Assembly: GCA_920105625.2 (NCBI GenBank)
Contig: OV050031.1
Coordinates: 131,828,514-131,892,513 of the forward strand
Length of the DNA: 64,000 nt
Source: Clusia tigrina
Taxonomy: Eukaryota; Arthropoda; Insecta; Diptera; Clusiidae
Direction of reading: 5' to 3'
Position numbers and translations under genes: made by a program
Notes under the pieces: model-generated
The model's database searches: none
Seen by the model: the letters and a program-made list of their open reading frames with translations, nothing else
Told to the model about the DNA's origin: nothing
Part shown: positions 1 to 10,124 of the stretch, piece after piece
Position numbering within the stretch: position 1 is the first letter of the stretch
How the letters are laid out: the number at the start of each line of letters is the position of its first letter

Positions 1-174
1 CAGAACAGTGCTTAAGCACCTGCAGAATAGTCAAGCTGCAATAACGGCCCTTGCTCATCCTGTCTGCTCCTCGAAATTGGTAAGCGAATGTAAGCCAAAA
101 CCGAACACTGCTGCCAAACACAATAGGTTTGTCTCATCTGCGTTCCTGGGCATTGTGGTATTATTGGGATTTAG

Positions 175-894
175 ATGGCTGACAAATTGGGCAAAGAAGG
201 CTCTGCAATTTCAATTTTTAGATCGGACAACTTCTTTGGTATCCCGGTTGTGAAACTGAGAGGCAAGAATAAACCACCTTGGTGGTTGATGGATCTAGGC
301 CTGCGGAAGTCTAATAGGCGGATATTCAACAGGGCTAAAAGTTCAGGTCTGCCCTCGGACTGGGAATCCTATAAGGCTGAACTAAAAATATACAAAAAAG
401 GAATCAGAACTGCGCAACGAGAGTCCTGGAAAAAATTATAGTAGGCATGTAGAAGAAACATCGGAAGCCAAACGAGATTCCTAGCGTTTACACTATACAA
501 CCTCGGCTACCTAAAAGCTCCAGGAGATGTGTGGGGCGAATCGAGTGAGGATTGTTTGGCTCTTCTCTTAGATACGCATTTTCCAGGTAGTAGCACGGTG
601 GAGACGGCTTTACACGTCCTCATTGGTATAGTCGAAAAAGCCATCCAGCAGAAGGATTTTCCTCTGGCGGCCTTCATTGACATAGAAGGCGCTTTTAACA
701 ATATAACTGCGAAAGCCATTACGGGAGCGTTTGGAACATTGGACGTTGATCCTGATGTGGTTGCAATGTTAGAGACTATACTCGTCAGCAGAAATGTAAC
801 TGCCAGCTTAGGTATCTACACTTTAAGCAGACATAAATGCAGAGGTACTCCTCTGGGGGAACTGGTACCTGCTCTGAAATTTGGCGGTAAATAG
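175..894 (+). pseudogene. Non-LTR ORF2 fragment: endonuclease-RT linker and RT core
   Basis: Residues read from 263-440 give the linker signature of this group (PWW, then an LRK..RR.FNRAK block, then W..YK and IR.A.R.SW), which joins endonuclease to reverse transcriptase. A second frame (529-894) gives RT palm sequence: an STVETALH block, the aspartate motif FIDIEGAFNN (about residues 45-54) and RGTPLGE, the usual GTPQGG motif with two changes. The two parts are in different frames and the RT N-terminus between them is shortened. Not functional. Confidence 0.7.
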
Positions 895-1039
895 CTTAAA
901 ATGAGGGGGCATGGTTGCCACGTCGTCGCCTATGCTGAATATTTGGCAATTGTGATTGGAGGGAGCGCAAAATATTCAAACCCTTTTACGGATATTTTGC
1001 GCTCTAGCATGGCCACGCTTACTTGTTGGACGGGAAGAA

Positions 1040-1610
1040 AGGGATTATAGTTAAACCCCGATAAAATAGAATTAACCCTCTTTTCCAAGAAAAATAGATC
1101 TCCTACGGTCTCCCCGCAAACATAGAAAGGTGTGGGAATTCCGATGAAGGAGAAGTCAAATATTTGGGACTGGTACTAGATAGGAAACTTACCTGGAAAC
1201 CCAATATTAAAGAAAATGTTAGAAAGGCCAATATTCCTTTGTACACATGTAAAAAAGCGGTCGGAAGCAGTTGGGGGTTATCCCCACGAATTATGCACTG
1301 GCTGTACATTTCGGTGGTTAGACCTATAATGCTATAAGGAATTCTGGTATGGTGACCAGTCACTCAGAAACAAAGCTATTTGAAGCTTCTGAGCAAGGTC
1401 CAAAGAACGGACTTTCTGTGCATTTTTGGTGCTTCAACTACCACTCCAACTAAAACATTAGAAGTGATATTCAACCTACCTGCATTAGAGCTGGTAGGGA
1501 AACAAATGGCTGCCGCGTCAGGACTACGGCTGCAATATGCGGCGTTATGGCATAATCGGCAGATTGGTCCCTCGACTATCGTGTATACCTGGAGTAGTTT
1601 TACATATTGA
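1040..1610 (+). pseudogene. Non-LTR ORF2 fragment: RT C-terminus (thumb)
   Basis: Scattered frames read LNPDKIEL, then EVKYLGLVLDRKLTWKPNI, the hallmark K-Y-L-G-(x3)-D-x-x-L-x-W of the RT thumb in jockey/I/R1-type elements. WLYISVVRP and a LYGILVW-like block follow. From 1380 another frame continues with RTDFLCIFGA..TTPTKTLE, matching the region before RNase H. Several stops and at least two frame changes make it a pseudogene. The YADD segment is missing or ruined between 894 and 1040. Confidence 0.65.
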
Positions 1611-1656
1611 CCACTCTATATCCAATCTCAACTTCCATAGCCACCTCTAGAAGAGG

Positions 1657-2400
1657 GTGGCAAACACTCATGCCATGGAGAAGGGGGAACTGACTTTCTA
1701 CACCGACGGATCCATACTTGACGATAGAGTCGGTTTCGGAGTTTTCTCAAAAGAAATGGGACTGGAGCTTTCCTTCCGTCTCCCCAACCACTGCTGTGTT
1801 TATCAAGTAGTAGTGCTCTCCATAAACGAGGTTGCCGTCTACTTAAATATACATGCCGTAACAAATAATATTATAAATATCAACTCGGATAGCCAGAATG
1901 CCATCAATTCAATGAACTCGGTGGCACTGAAATCAAAGGTTGCTCAGGACTGCCGGGCAGCCCTAAATGATATCAGAACCATTTTCAGGGTAAGCCTTAT
2001 ATGGGTTCCGGGACATAGGGATATTCGGAGGAACTGTAGGGCTGATGAGTAGTCCTTTATGCACGGACAGATGCGAGGTTAGAATAAGATTTACCACCTG
2101 TAAACTGATGCTGAAAGATAGGGTCGAGGCCGATGGGTCTTGGGCACACGAGGGTACTTGCTTAACGACCAGGCTAATGTGGCCGGAGCTTAATAGAAGG
2201 AAATCTAGAAACTTGTTTGCCCTGTCGAGAGAAGATATCTCTAAGGTCGTGGCTTGTATAGCTTGTCATTGGCTATTCGGCAGGCTTGCTCTCAGGCTGG
2301 GAGTATTCTCTCATGAATACTGCAGAATCTATATGGATGAAGTGGAGGAGGAGACTGTGGAACATCTCTTCTGTAGATGCCATGTCTGGCTTTAAGCAGA
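1657..2400 (+). pseudogene. Non-LTR ORF2 fragment: RNase H domain and C-terminal Cys/His motif
   Basis: The frame from 1657 contains FYTDGS (first catalytic Asp of RNase HI), INSDSQNAINSM (Asp 3 region) and WVPGHRDI...ADE, the C-terminal RNase H motif. After a frame change the protein goes on to ALRLGVF and EEETVEHLFCRC, the Cys/His segment that follows RNase H in I- and LOA-type ORF2. RNase H in this position separates the element from R1 and jockey copies elsewhere in the window. A stop (about 2050) and frameshift break it. Confidence 0.75.
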
Positions 2401-2603
2401 GCGGGCTCTTTAGGGAAATACGCTTTCAACTCTCTTACAAAAGTGTCTGGAGCGAAGATCAAACAAATCCTGCGCCTTATTAGGGCTTCGAAATGGTTTG
2501 ACAAGTAAATCAGAGGTGCGTTGTTACGCGGAGGTATCACAATGAACCCATGGTGGTCTGAGTGAGTTGGTCTGTTGACCGGCTGCCACGATAACCTAAC
2601 CTA

Positions 2604-2803
2604 ACCTTGGGATCAGCTCTGCAAAGATCATGAGTTGGATCAACGACTTCGTGGACTCCACCCACAAACTGAGGTGGTCTGAGCTCAGCTCCTGCAGAAC
2701 TTCTAATTGCTTTGTGAAAGAACCAGATTGGCGAGGTTTCTTCTAAAACACATGTGGTGAATATATGGCCATAATGGGTATCAACAACGATCCGACATGC
2801 CAA
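2604..2803 (-). other. Unidentified open stretch beside the non-LTR tail
   Basis: The reverse strand is open for about 66 codons (a second frame is also partly open) and is more GC-rich than the AT-rich DNA to its right. It reads like coding sequence in two alternative frames, so the true frame is unclear, and I recognise no domain. It ends at the CCTAACC tail of the neighbouring non-LTR copy, which inserted against it. It could be a host exon piece or an unknown repeat. Confidence 0.2.
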
Positions 2804-2809
2804 TCCTCT

Positions 2810-3528
2810 CTTGAGCGTGACGACAACACTTCACTGTATTAGTCCAACTTTCGCAACAATAAGATTAAGGATGTTGGGTTGTGATGAATTGAGTATGAAT
2901 AATGTTCATACTTTTTATCTGCCCGATATTCTTTGTTTCATTTGTAGTGTACCTCACTAGTGTACACTGACGACCACACATTTGTCACAAGCACCGTAGC
3001 AATTCGCCTATGCAAATGAACTGATAATTGTACTCAATTCCCAAATACATTAGATACGCACATTTGGTTCTGTATTGACATGCGCTGACTATATTGAAGC
3101 GTCTTATACATATTGGACAGTGCAGTAACTTTATCCTTACACTTGCACTCAAATTCAATAATATAAACAAACAATAGTGTAACCAACGGCAAACTCTGCC
3201 GGTTACGAACTTTGCTCTAGGGCGCAATCCGCTTTGCGTTAGATATATTTCGAAACCACAGCGTTCTTTTGTATTCATACAATGTATAGAATCTGCAATC
3301 AACACATAAGCTTATCTTGCAAGGCCAACGTTTCAACACAACCCTACTCATTAATGAAACAATGAAGTATAAAAAAAAAAAATTCCCCCTCCTGAAAATT
3401 TTGCTACCTTTTAACTCTTTCTGCCGCATATATGCAGAGTATAGCACAATGGTCCCTGTGACTGAGTGCACTAATTAATTCCAACCCACCACTCTTCTAT
3501 CAATCTATATATCTCTCTCTTTCGCTAT
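2810..3528. other. Intergenic, no gene seen
   Basis: AT-rich sequence with only short chance reading frames. No terminal repeats, no polyprotein motifs and no RNA gene recognised. Confidence 0.6.
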
Positions 3529-3529
3529 C

Positions 3530-3569
<40 letters not shown>

Positions 3570-3579
3570 ATGATGATGA
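3529..3579 (+). repeat. (CT)n microsatellite followed by (GAT)n
   Basis: A nearly pure CT dinucleotide run (one GT interruption) passes directly into four to five GAT triplets. It is preceded by a looser CT-rich stretch from about 3510. Confidence 0.95.
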
Positions 3580-4320
3580 CAATAAAGAAGTTGGAAATGT
3601 TAGTAAGACACATCACGGAAACCAAACAAAAACATTATACATCCCAAAGCCACCACCAATTTGCTTACAAAATGTACAAAATGTAGATGCTATAGCTAAT
3701 TTTCTAAATCTACTCTCGAAATTGCAAGATCGAATTGAAAATTCTGGAAAATAACTAAATTAAAATCCAGCCTGTGGAATCGACCAACTACACAGAAAAG
3801 AAAAAATACTCAATATAATACTATAATATAATATAACAAAATGATATATAATAATATCTGAGACGCAATTCACAGAAAAGAGCTTTATAAAAAGTCCAAT
3901 TTACTCATTTTACTAAACAAATCATCCTGACAACAGAGATCTGCTGTTTACTGCCTTCCAAGACACAAAAACATTAAACTTTTATATCTGAACTATTTGA
4001 AAACTCTTTGAAGGCAATGCTTCAAATATAATTTAATAATTTAATTTGAAGCTCAATAATTATAAATGCAAAAGGAAGCCAACCATCTGAAGCAATAAAA
4101 GAAAGTACTAGCAAAAGCAACAAATCATACGTTATCGAATGAAAAGTGTCGAAATTTTGGATCATCTCATATGATAGCGAATAACCAAGCGAATGCGAAC
4201 ATTCGAAAAGCCACTCCATGTAAAGTAATGTGTGGTACTACGAAGTATAAGAGGTACTGCGACCAACAATATCTGTTGTACCGTCCTCTAATAGTAAGTG
4301 TATCGCTATAAATTCTCATC
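3580..4320. other. AT-rich intergenic; weak hint of a Gag-like remnant
   Basis: No intact gene. One forward frame at about 3590-3780 is proline- and asparagine-rich and vaguely resembles the tail of a jockey Gag, but the match is too weak to call. The rest (3780-4260) is AT-rich with short A/T repeats. Confidence 0.4.
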
Positions 4321-4960
4321 CAGCCCCGTTGCCTCGGAAATTAGAGGTTGTCGGCTAGATCTAGCGGTGCTATTTCTTTACCTGGTATTTGTTACGAACT
4401 TAGGTGTCTTCTTCTAAAGTTCTCCAGAATTCCATAATATTTGCTCTGGCGCCTCATTTTCTTCGACGCAGAATCTGCACAGAAGGCTTGTTACAATTTC
4501 TACACTGCTCATGTGACCGGTGGTCAAAAGCCTGGTTAGTATTCTTAAAATGTTTTTGGGCAACCTAATGGAAAAACCCAAACATTTTGTGGATATAATT
4601 GCCCAATAGAAATTTAGATTGTCTAAGACATAGATGGCTTATAAAAAGTTCCTGCCACTGTTGTCTTTCTTGCTTCCCAAGCTCGTCATGCCATACCTCA
4701 GTAGGATTCTGGTCCTATCAGAATTTGGAAGCTCCCACCGTGGCGAGCTCGTCTGCCTGTTCGGTGCCGTGGATACCCACATATCCTGTGACTCAGCAAA
4801 GGCCGACTTTATTGTGCTTACCCAGCTGATTCAGTGTCCTTTCAGATATCTGCAGCAGTGTGAGGTAAAATTTAGATGCGCGCAACAGAGGACCAACACC
4901 GCACACTGTCCTTTTTTTCGCACTTTTCGTAACGATAAAACTGTATCCTTTGAACGGATG
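4320..4960 (-). pseudogene. Reverse-strand non-LTR ORF2 relic: RNase H end and Cys/His motif
   Basis: On the reverse strand, about 4795-4725 reads VGIHGTEQADELA, the final RNase H motif (G-N/T-E-x-A-D-x-L-A) of I/LOA-type ORF2. Further on, about 4495-4440 reads LCRFCVEENEAPEQILW, the C-x2-C...E-x-x-x-x-x-H-like segment that follows RNase H in these elements. Frames are broken between the two. The forward open frames over this interval are shadows. No 3' tail could be placed. Confidence 0.6.
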
Positions 4961-5169
4961 CAAATTTTTAGTGCGGTTTATATAATGGATAGATAATAAA
5001 TGGAACCTTTCAAATCTGTAAAAATAGAATATCGATATTTAAGGTTGTCTTTGCAGAGTCGGTTCAAAAGGAAAAAATTTAAAATTGGTTCAAAAACATG
5101 TATATACGAGTATATAACTATTTTATTAAGAAAACAGCTATAATGGCTAAATGCGATGGCTCTTCATAT

Positions 5170-5430
5170 AAGTCAGTTGTTTTCTTCTTAACGAACTAAT
5201 AAAGGGATCCGAAAGAAGCCATCAGCATGGTACTTAAATCGTAGTTTTGAGATTCTCTGCCGTTCTTCCTCGTATGACTCAGCCTTAAATTCTATACTCT
5301 TTATTTTTGGATTCTTGGGCTTCCTCTGTCAGATATCGTATAGGAAAAACGCGGTGGCTAATGACGTTTTTTCCATGTGCCAACACTTTTTGAAGAGTTT
5401 TGACATGGGCTTCCAGGAACCATAAAGAGA
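5170..5430 (-). pseudogene. Transib/RAG1-like transposase, C-terminal remnant
   Basis: Read on the reverse strand, one frame gives LQKVLAHGKNVISHRVFPI, then YLTEEAQESKNKEYR. After a frame change it gives WLLSDPFISSLRRK. This H-x-x-L-x-H-G...LSEEA-x-E-x-R-N-K-x-Y-R...SDP-x-I-S order is, as I know the family, the C-terminus of Transib transposases, matching the RAG1 segment around its catalytic Glu (NESGNKLFRRFR). Only about 80 residues remain, with stops and a frameshift. No terminal inverted repeats were found. Identification is by motif memory, not a search. Confidence 0.55.
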
Positions 5431-5639
5431 TTCGTCTAGGTCGTGTTTCCATTGTATACATACAAACTCTCTATATCTATATGTCTATATGTTGCCGAGA
5501 ATTAATAGTTAAAAAATTAAGTAAACTTGAAACAAATTTTCAAAAATAGAGTTTTTTCAATAAGCCACGAATAAAATCCTCAAAAAAATATGACATTTTA
5601 TTATCTAAATATATGTCTTTAAATTGTGATCGTAGAATT

Positions 5640-6923
5640 GATACAGAATGGGGACTAGAGGAAATTAGCATATGCCAGCGAGCTGAAACACTTCGAGCAG
5701 CGATCAAGGGCACGCATTGGACGATAAATATTAATGCCCAGAGAAAAGTAACAACCCGAATGTACCAACGAAGAGCGGTTTAAGTACCAAAAGACTGAGA
5801 GAAACCTTAAGAACACGACGAGAACTATCGTTTTCCCAAGGCAACGGCAGCAGCAAAGATCCGGTATAAAACACCAACGCTTCGCTGAAGAAAACTTAGC
5901 GCAGTAGGAAGACCATCCAAGCTAAACATCTAAACAATTCGAAAAGAAGGAAAAGTCAAGAACAAAGCAATGGCTCGAATTGAAGTAAACATCATTCCCA
6001 TCGATGTGGAGCTACCACATATAACATACCCCATTCTAGCAGAAATTGTAATAAGCTCGAGTGAGGAAGACACGGTAGATACCACGGACCTTGTGCTGAC
6101 AACGTACCCCCCGAGAGCTGATTCCCTGTGCTTAAAAAAATTATACAAACAATTGTACCAAAACTGGTCTTATAAAATGAAACGAACAATTGCGTACTCT
6201 GAAAAAAAAGACATACTAAAGTAAACTCCTACCACGTAAATAACACAAACAACAGGAATGGAATCCGTGCAATGTAATGGAAAGTTGTGTACGCAACCGA
6301 TCATAGCTTTCAGATTTCCAGCCAAGAGTTCAGACTGTCAAAGCAGTGGGGGAGTAAAAGGCAATAGAAATCCACTGCAACACGACGACTGGCCGAATAA
6401 AGCCAGCGAAGAATAGTGCAACCAGAAAGAAGAAAGCAACTACCCGCGACATGTTACAAGCCGGGTCAAGTGTAGGCCGAATATTTATAAAAATTTAAAA
6501 CAACAACAATCCCATAGGAAAAAGAGGTACAGCGGCGCAGTAAACAGGACAGCAATGTAAATTAAACTATTACAACAATTATTGAAAATCAACTTGAGAA
6601 GACAGACATGAAGAGGAAATGGAACATGACATGAAGACCGTTACGACAATGGACAGTGCGGACACAAAGGAGTGCGGCCGAAAGCGCCTGCAGCCAGATT
6701 CGGCAACAACAACAAATCTATAATGATATCCACTGGGACATTTTGAAACACGGCTAGGCACTACACTAGGTACAACACTAGGACTTGCACTTGCTAAAAT
6801 TCAATGTTAGAAATTCAAGCAATAATTTTAAGACTTCAAAACGCACATTGCGAAGAAATTAATTTTCTGCTACGAACCACGGAAACCGCTGAGGATACCC
6901 CAGCGAAAGTAAGTTTGTTATAG
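5640..6923 (+). repeat. Probable 5' LTR/leader of an LTR retrotransposon
   Basis: This stretch contains a TATA box and ends just before a primer-binding-like sequence that is followed by a Gag-like start, the order expected of an LTR. The left edge is not defined and no second LTR copy occurs in the window, so limits are approximate. A short open frame at 5970-6224 lies inside and shows no recognisable domain. Confidence 0.4.
5862..5872 (+). promoter_or_regulatory. TATA box of the putative LTR
   Basis: GGTATAAAAC in a mixed-composition stretch, followed about 25-30 bases on by GCTGAAG and CGCAGT-type initiator-like sequence. It would drive plus-strand transcription into the downstream Gag frame. 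Confidence 0.45.
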
Positions 6924-6941
6924 TGGCGTCCGATCAGGGAC
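6924..6941 (+). other. Putative tRNA primer-binding site
   Basis: TGGCGTCCGATCAGGGAC immediately follows a GTTATAG sequence. Insect LTR elements typically begin the internal region with TGG followed by sequence complementary to a tRNA 3' end. Supported by the Gag-like start 70 bases downstream; the tRNA is not identified. Confidence 0.4.
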
Positions 6942-7013
6942 TATAGAAAACATAGGTTTATTTATAAGAAAAAAGAGAAATTTTAAATCGAAAGGAATGT
7001 TATCTGAGGCAGT

Positions 7014-7260
7014 ATGGTAAAAACTAGCTTGGTCTACACATTGAGAGAAGACCAACTAGTGATCTACTGTATTGAGTTGAAGCTGGATGTTACCTGTACA
7101 GTGGAGAAACTTATAAAAAGGTTGTGGCAGAATTCCTTAGCAACACAGAACTCAATCTGGAACACGAATATCGCAGGGTGTTGGAGAATACACTCGTTTA
7201 TGGGTATTAGATACCAGACTAGATATAGAAAAAAAGTACAATTGAATAAAATTAAATGCA
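7014..7260 (+). pseudogene. LTR-retrotransposon Gag N-terminus with SAP-like motif, truncated
   Basis: Starts with an ATG. Residues 9-42 follow the L-x-x-x-Q-L-x-x-Y-C-x-E-L-x-L-D-x-x-x-T-V-E-x-L-x-x-R-L pattern of a SAP-like helix-extension-helix, which I recognise from N-termini of some insect gypsy-superfamily Gag proteins. The similarity fades after about residue 45 and no capsid or nucleocapsid part follows, so the element is cut after the first domain. The downstream frame to 7328 is probably unrelated sequence. Confidence 0.4.
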
Positions 7261-7504
7261 ATGAAAGATTTGGTCATGCAATTGACAATACTTTACATAT
7301 ACTGGTTTGTCTTGTTTATGTCAGATAACCTTGTCAGTTGTCGGCACATAAATAATAAGAGGAAATAATCTTTTGTATGAATTGATTATTGTCATATGTA
7401 TAATTATTGAGACGAATTTCAAATTTTAATGTAAATCCCACTGATAATTTTAGAAAAAATTGTATCGTTGTTAATGACTAATAAGAAATAATCATGGTTT
7501 ATGA

Positions 7505-8640
7505 ATAAAACAAAACCCCATGTGGTGGGGGGAGGAAATTAGGGGACTCAGGAAATACTGTAGGAGACTTTTTAACAACGCAAAAAATCTAGAGATAGTG
7601 CACACTGGTATTTATACAAATCAGCACTTAGAACCTTCAAAAGTAAATTCAAAGAGAATAGTGGAGAAATTTTTGCGGTGACGTAGAAGATATCTCTGAA
7701 ACGTCCAGGTTGAAGAAGATCCTATCAACTGCTCCAATGGTACCTGGTTACCTGAGGAGGGAGGATGGATCTTGGACTTCAAATAGTAATGAGACTCTAG
7801 AGCTTCTTCTAGAAACTCATTTCCCTGGTTGCTCGAGCACCATTCCGCGTCGAACAAAGCATAGCGCGAATGTAGTCGAAGTCAAGTTAGATATTATCAT
7901 TAAGCTAAAATTTCAATGGTTTGTCCATAGCTTCAAACCATTGAAAGCATCTGGCCCAGATAGTGTAGCTTCAAATGATATTCAACAGTCAGAGAATCTT
8001 ATAATAGAGTGGCTGCTAAATATATACAATACTTGTCTTGAACTAGCGTATATTCAAGACTCATGGAAACATGAGGGTCATTTTTATACCCAAGGCCGGT
8101 AAAAACTCGCACACAGCTCCAGGGTACTAAAGGCCCAGGGGATTTAAGGCCCATAAATTCCTCAATTTATCGCTCCAAAACTAATAAGTGTAGATATTAA
8201 CCTTGTCGAGGAGGCTAAGTATCTGGGCGTGATCCTAGATAGGACGCTGAACTGGAAGGAAACTCTGTACTCTTGGAAAAGAGTTATAAGTAAAAAATAG
8301 GGGTTACAGCCTAAGGTAGCCCATTGGATATACACAGATGTGGTACCACCAGTCCTTCTCTATGGGGTGCTTGCTTGGTGGACAGCTCTAAGTTAATCCA
8401 CACACAATAGGCTAGTAACAAAGGTACCAAGAACGGCAGAGCTATTTACTAGTAGTGCCATTAGAACGACTCCAACGGCAGCATTGGACATTTTGCTCAA
8501 TCTGCTGCCTGTTAGGCTTTTTGGCGCGCGTAAGCTTGCATCATCTTTATATATACCGCTCTAGAACAAAAGTTCCAGAGTACCAGAACCAACAGTAGCG
8601 GAGGTCGCGGTTTATAGAAGCATAGCATAAGTAAAATTTT
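7505..8640 (+). mobile_element. Internally deleted I/LOA/R1-type non-LTR fragment
   Basis: From 7520 the sequence reads the same linker seen at 263-440 (PWW-like, LRK.CRRLFNNAK), then a loop (LKKILSTAP, PGYLRREDGSW, ETLELLLETHFPGC), then RT N-terminus (FKPLKASGPD, CLELAYIQDSW). The RT palm is deleted. At about 8200 it resumes with EEAKYLGVILDRTLNW and IYTDVVPPVLLYGVLAWW. It ends near 8640 without RNase H. Order and motifs match the first element of the window, so it is probably the same group. Confidence 0.7.
7710..8102 (+). pseudogene. ORF2 fragment: linker and RT N-terminus
   Basis: The longest open piece of the element (about 130 codons). It begins in the pre-RT linker (KKILSTAPMVPGYLRREDG) and continues, after an internal frame disturbance near 7850, into the RT N-terminal motif SFKPLKASGPDSV. 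The canonical form is K-S-P-G-P-D-G-I, so the glycines are partly lost. The following F-I-P-K-A-G-K motif is broken at the stop. Not functional. Confidence 0.65.
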
Positions 8641-8888
8641 TAATTTGTTTGTAATTTTGGTTGTATATTCGCCTGTAAGAAAATAATCAATTAAGGAAAT
8701 TCAAATAGAAAAGAGGGGAAAACAAAAAATATACCGAAAACAAAAAATAATAAAACCCAAAATATGGCGATCTTCCAAAATGTATATATTATAGGATTTA
8801 TTAAATGCACATAATTGTTCACGGTGCAAGGAGAATGCTGTATCGCTACAAGATAGTTGCAATAAATTTTTTAGAAGGAGGGGAAGGG

Positions 8889-9060
8889 TGTTGTGGGTCA
8901 AAATCTAGCTACCATTGTGTAGTTGACTCACAGCACCAACTCCTAATAGATACTACACATTTGGTGTAGTTAGCATTTAAGAAGTAGTATAAGTATCAAA
9001 TAATTAAGCAAGTACATCATTTTATTGTGCAAGTACTATACATTTTTTTTCTGTGCAAGA
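8889..9060 (+). repeat. Partial copia-type LTR (same family as the solo LTR at 44987)
   Basis: Begins TGTTGTGGGT and matches the first part of the 44987-45492 LTR over about 100 bases: shared GTAGTTGACTCACAGC, ACTCCTAA.AGAT and TTAGCAT blocks with scattered changes. The downstream half is not recognisable, so this is a truncated or diverged copy. No coding part is attached. Confidence 0.6.
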
Positions 9061-9189
9061 ATTTATTATTTATTGAATCTGCTTAAATTATGGCTAACAA
9101 TAAGGACATCAAATCTTAAAACTAGTAGCTAAAAATTAATTTTAACCCAAATTAAATTTTGCAATCAAAATTTCGGCTCTGCTTCGCTC

Positions 9190-9675
9190 TTCAAAAGTCC
9201 GGAAAGTCTCTTCTCTGCATGCGGGATCGGCCTATCGGTTTCGCGAGGGATGTAGCAAGTAGATTTGGGTGATTTTCTAGCTTAATTGTTGGTATTTTCA
9301 GGTCTTTATGAATATTATGGTTACGCACGTACCATGGAGCAGCTGTTATTAACCTAAGTATCTTTGACTGAAACCTTTGAATTATAGCAATGTTAGAAGC
9401 GGATGCATTACTCCACAGTTGAATCACGTACAACCATATCGGCTTAATAACTGCATTGTATAGGAGGATTTTGTATTCTAGACTTAAGGTAGATTTATTG
9501 TTAATTAGCCAATGCAGATTGGCGAGCTTCAACTTCATATGCAAAATTTGAGCTGAAATGTGCGTACGCCAAGTTAAGCGCCTGTCTAGATGAATGCCGA
9601 GGTAAGTGACTTCATTAGCTTGTTGAATCTCGATATTATCAGAAATAAATTTGTTTACTTTACACTGGAACGCCT
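9190..9675 (-). pseudogene. Jockey-type ORF2 C-terminal fragment
   Basis: Reverse strand: NEVTYLGIHLDRRLTW (RT thumb motif) at about 9640-9570, then LANLHWLI, LLYNAVIKPIW, QLWSNASASNIAIIQRFQSKILR and APWYVRN, the ordered C-terminal signature of jockey ORF2. It ends in a mildly degraded tail at 9191. The frame is open for 117 codons. It lies just downstream of the next jockey copy and duplicates its C-terminus, so it is a separate, 5'-truncated insertion. Confidence 0.8.
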
Positions 9676-9758
9676 ATTGGATAAATTTTTTTATGTTTAT
9701 GATAATTATTTACATTTACATTTATAATAGTATTACAAATATGTGTAGTCTGGATTTC

Positions 9759-10124
9759 CTAGTTCATTATGTCGTTTGGTCGAGTTCTCTTTAAACTGCG
9801 CATGGTAGTTTCTTCTAGATGTAGCAACTCGTTTATTTCTTCGTTATTATGCCCATGCTGTGTATCGTAGTGTTTTGTGGATATCTTTATTATTTCTTCG
9901 TCAATTCTTGTCATATTTAGTTTGCGGTATATATCTTCATTTGTTGTGTGCCAACCAGACTTTATGATAACTCTTAATATTCTAGATTGCTTTCTTTGAA
10001 TTTTTTCTATGTGTGACCGCTTTGCCGTTTCCCATACTTGGAGTCCGTACGTCCAAATTGGCTTTATAACACACTTATATACCAGCAACTTGTTGTTAAT
10101 TGTGAGTTTACATTGCTTACCCAT
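9759..10124 (-). pseudogene. Jockey ORF2 C-terminus (copy 1)
   Basis: Frame-shifted continuation of the RT domain: KLTINNKLLVYKCVIKPIWTYGLQVW, KRSHIEKIQRKQSRILR and NEDIYRKLN, matching the jockey C-terminal region. It ends with a stop at about 9762 followed by a short A/T-rich 3' region. The copy at 9190-9675 has the same region with clearly different residues, so the two are independent insertions. Confidence 0.8.

Larger units (their letters stand above)
1..2603 (+). mobile_element. Degenerate I/LOA-group non-LTR retrotransposon (5' end outside window)
   Basis: The recognisable pieces follow the order of ORF2 in RNase H-bearing non-LTR elements: endonuclease-RT linker, RT, RT thumb, RNase H, then a C-terminal Cys/His segment. 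The frame shifts several times and carries many stops, so the copy is dead. The right end is a short run of CCTAACC-type repeats at about 2592-2603 after a GC-rich 3' UTR, which fits target-primed insertion with a simple-repeat tail. Assignment to the I/LOA group rests on RT plus RNase H; the exact family is not resolved. Confidence 0.75.

Noticed and set aside
2590..2603. CCTAACCTAACC run as insect telomeric (TTAGG)n
   Set aside because: Only about two units, at the 3' end of a non-LTR element; simple-repeat tails are normal there and flies lack TTAGG telomeres.
3529..3579. CT/GAT repeat as a CRISPR-like or satellite array
   Set aside because: Di- and trinucleotide runs without spacers; an ordinary microsatellite.
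4599..4996. Forward open frames of 76 and 120 codons
   Set aside because: They are antisense to the RNase H motif G-T-E-Q-A-D-E-L-A and the Cys/His segment read on the reverse strand.
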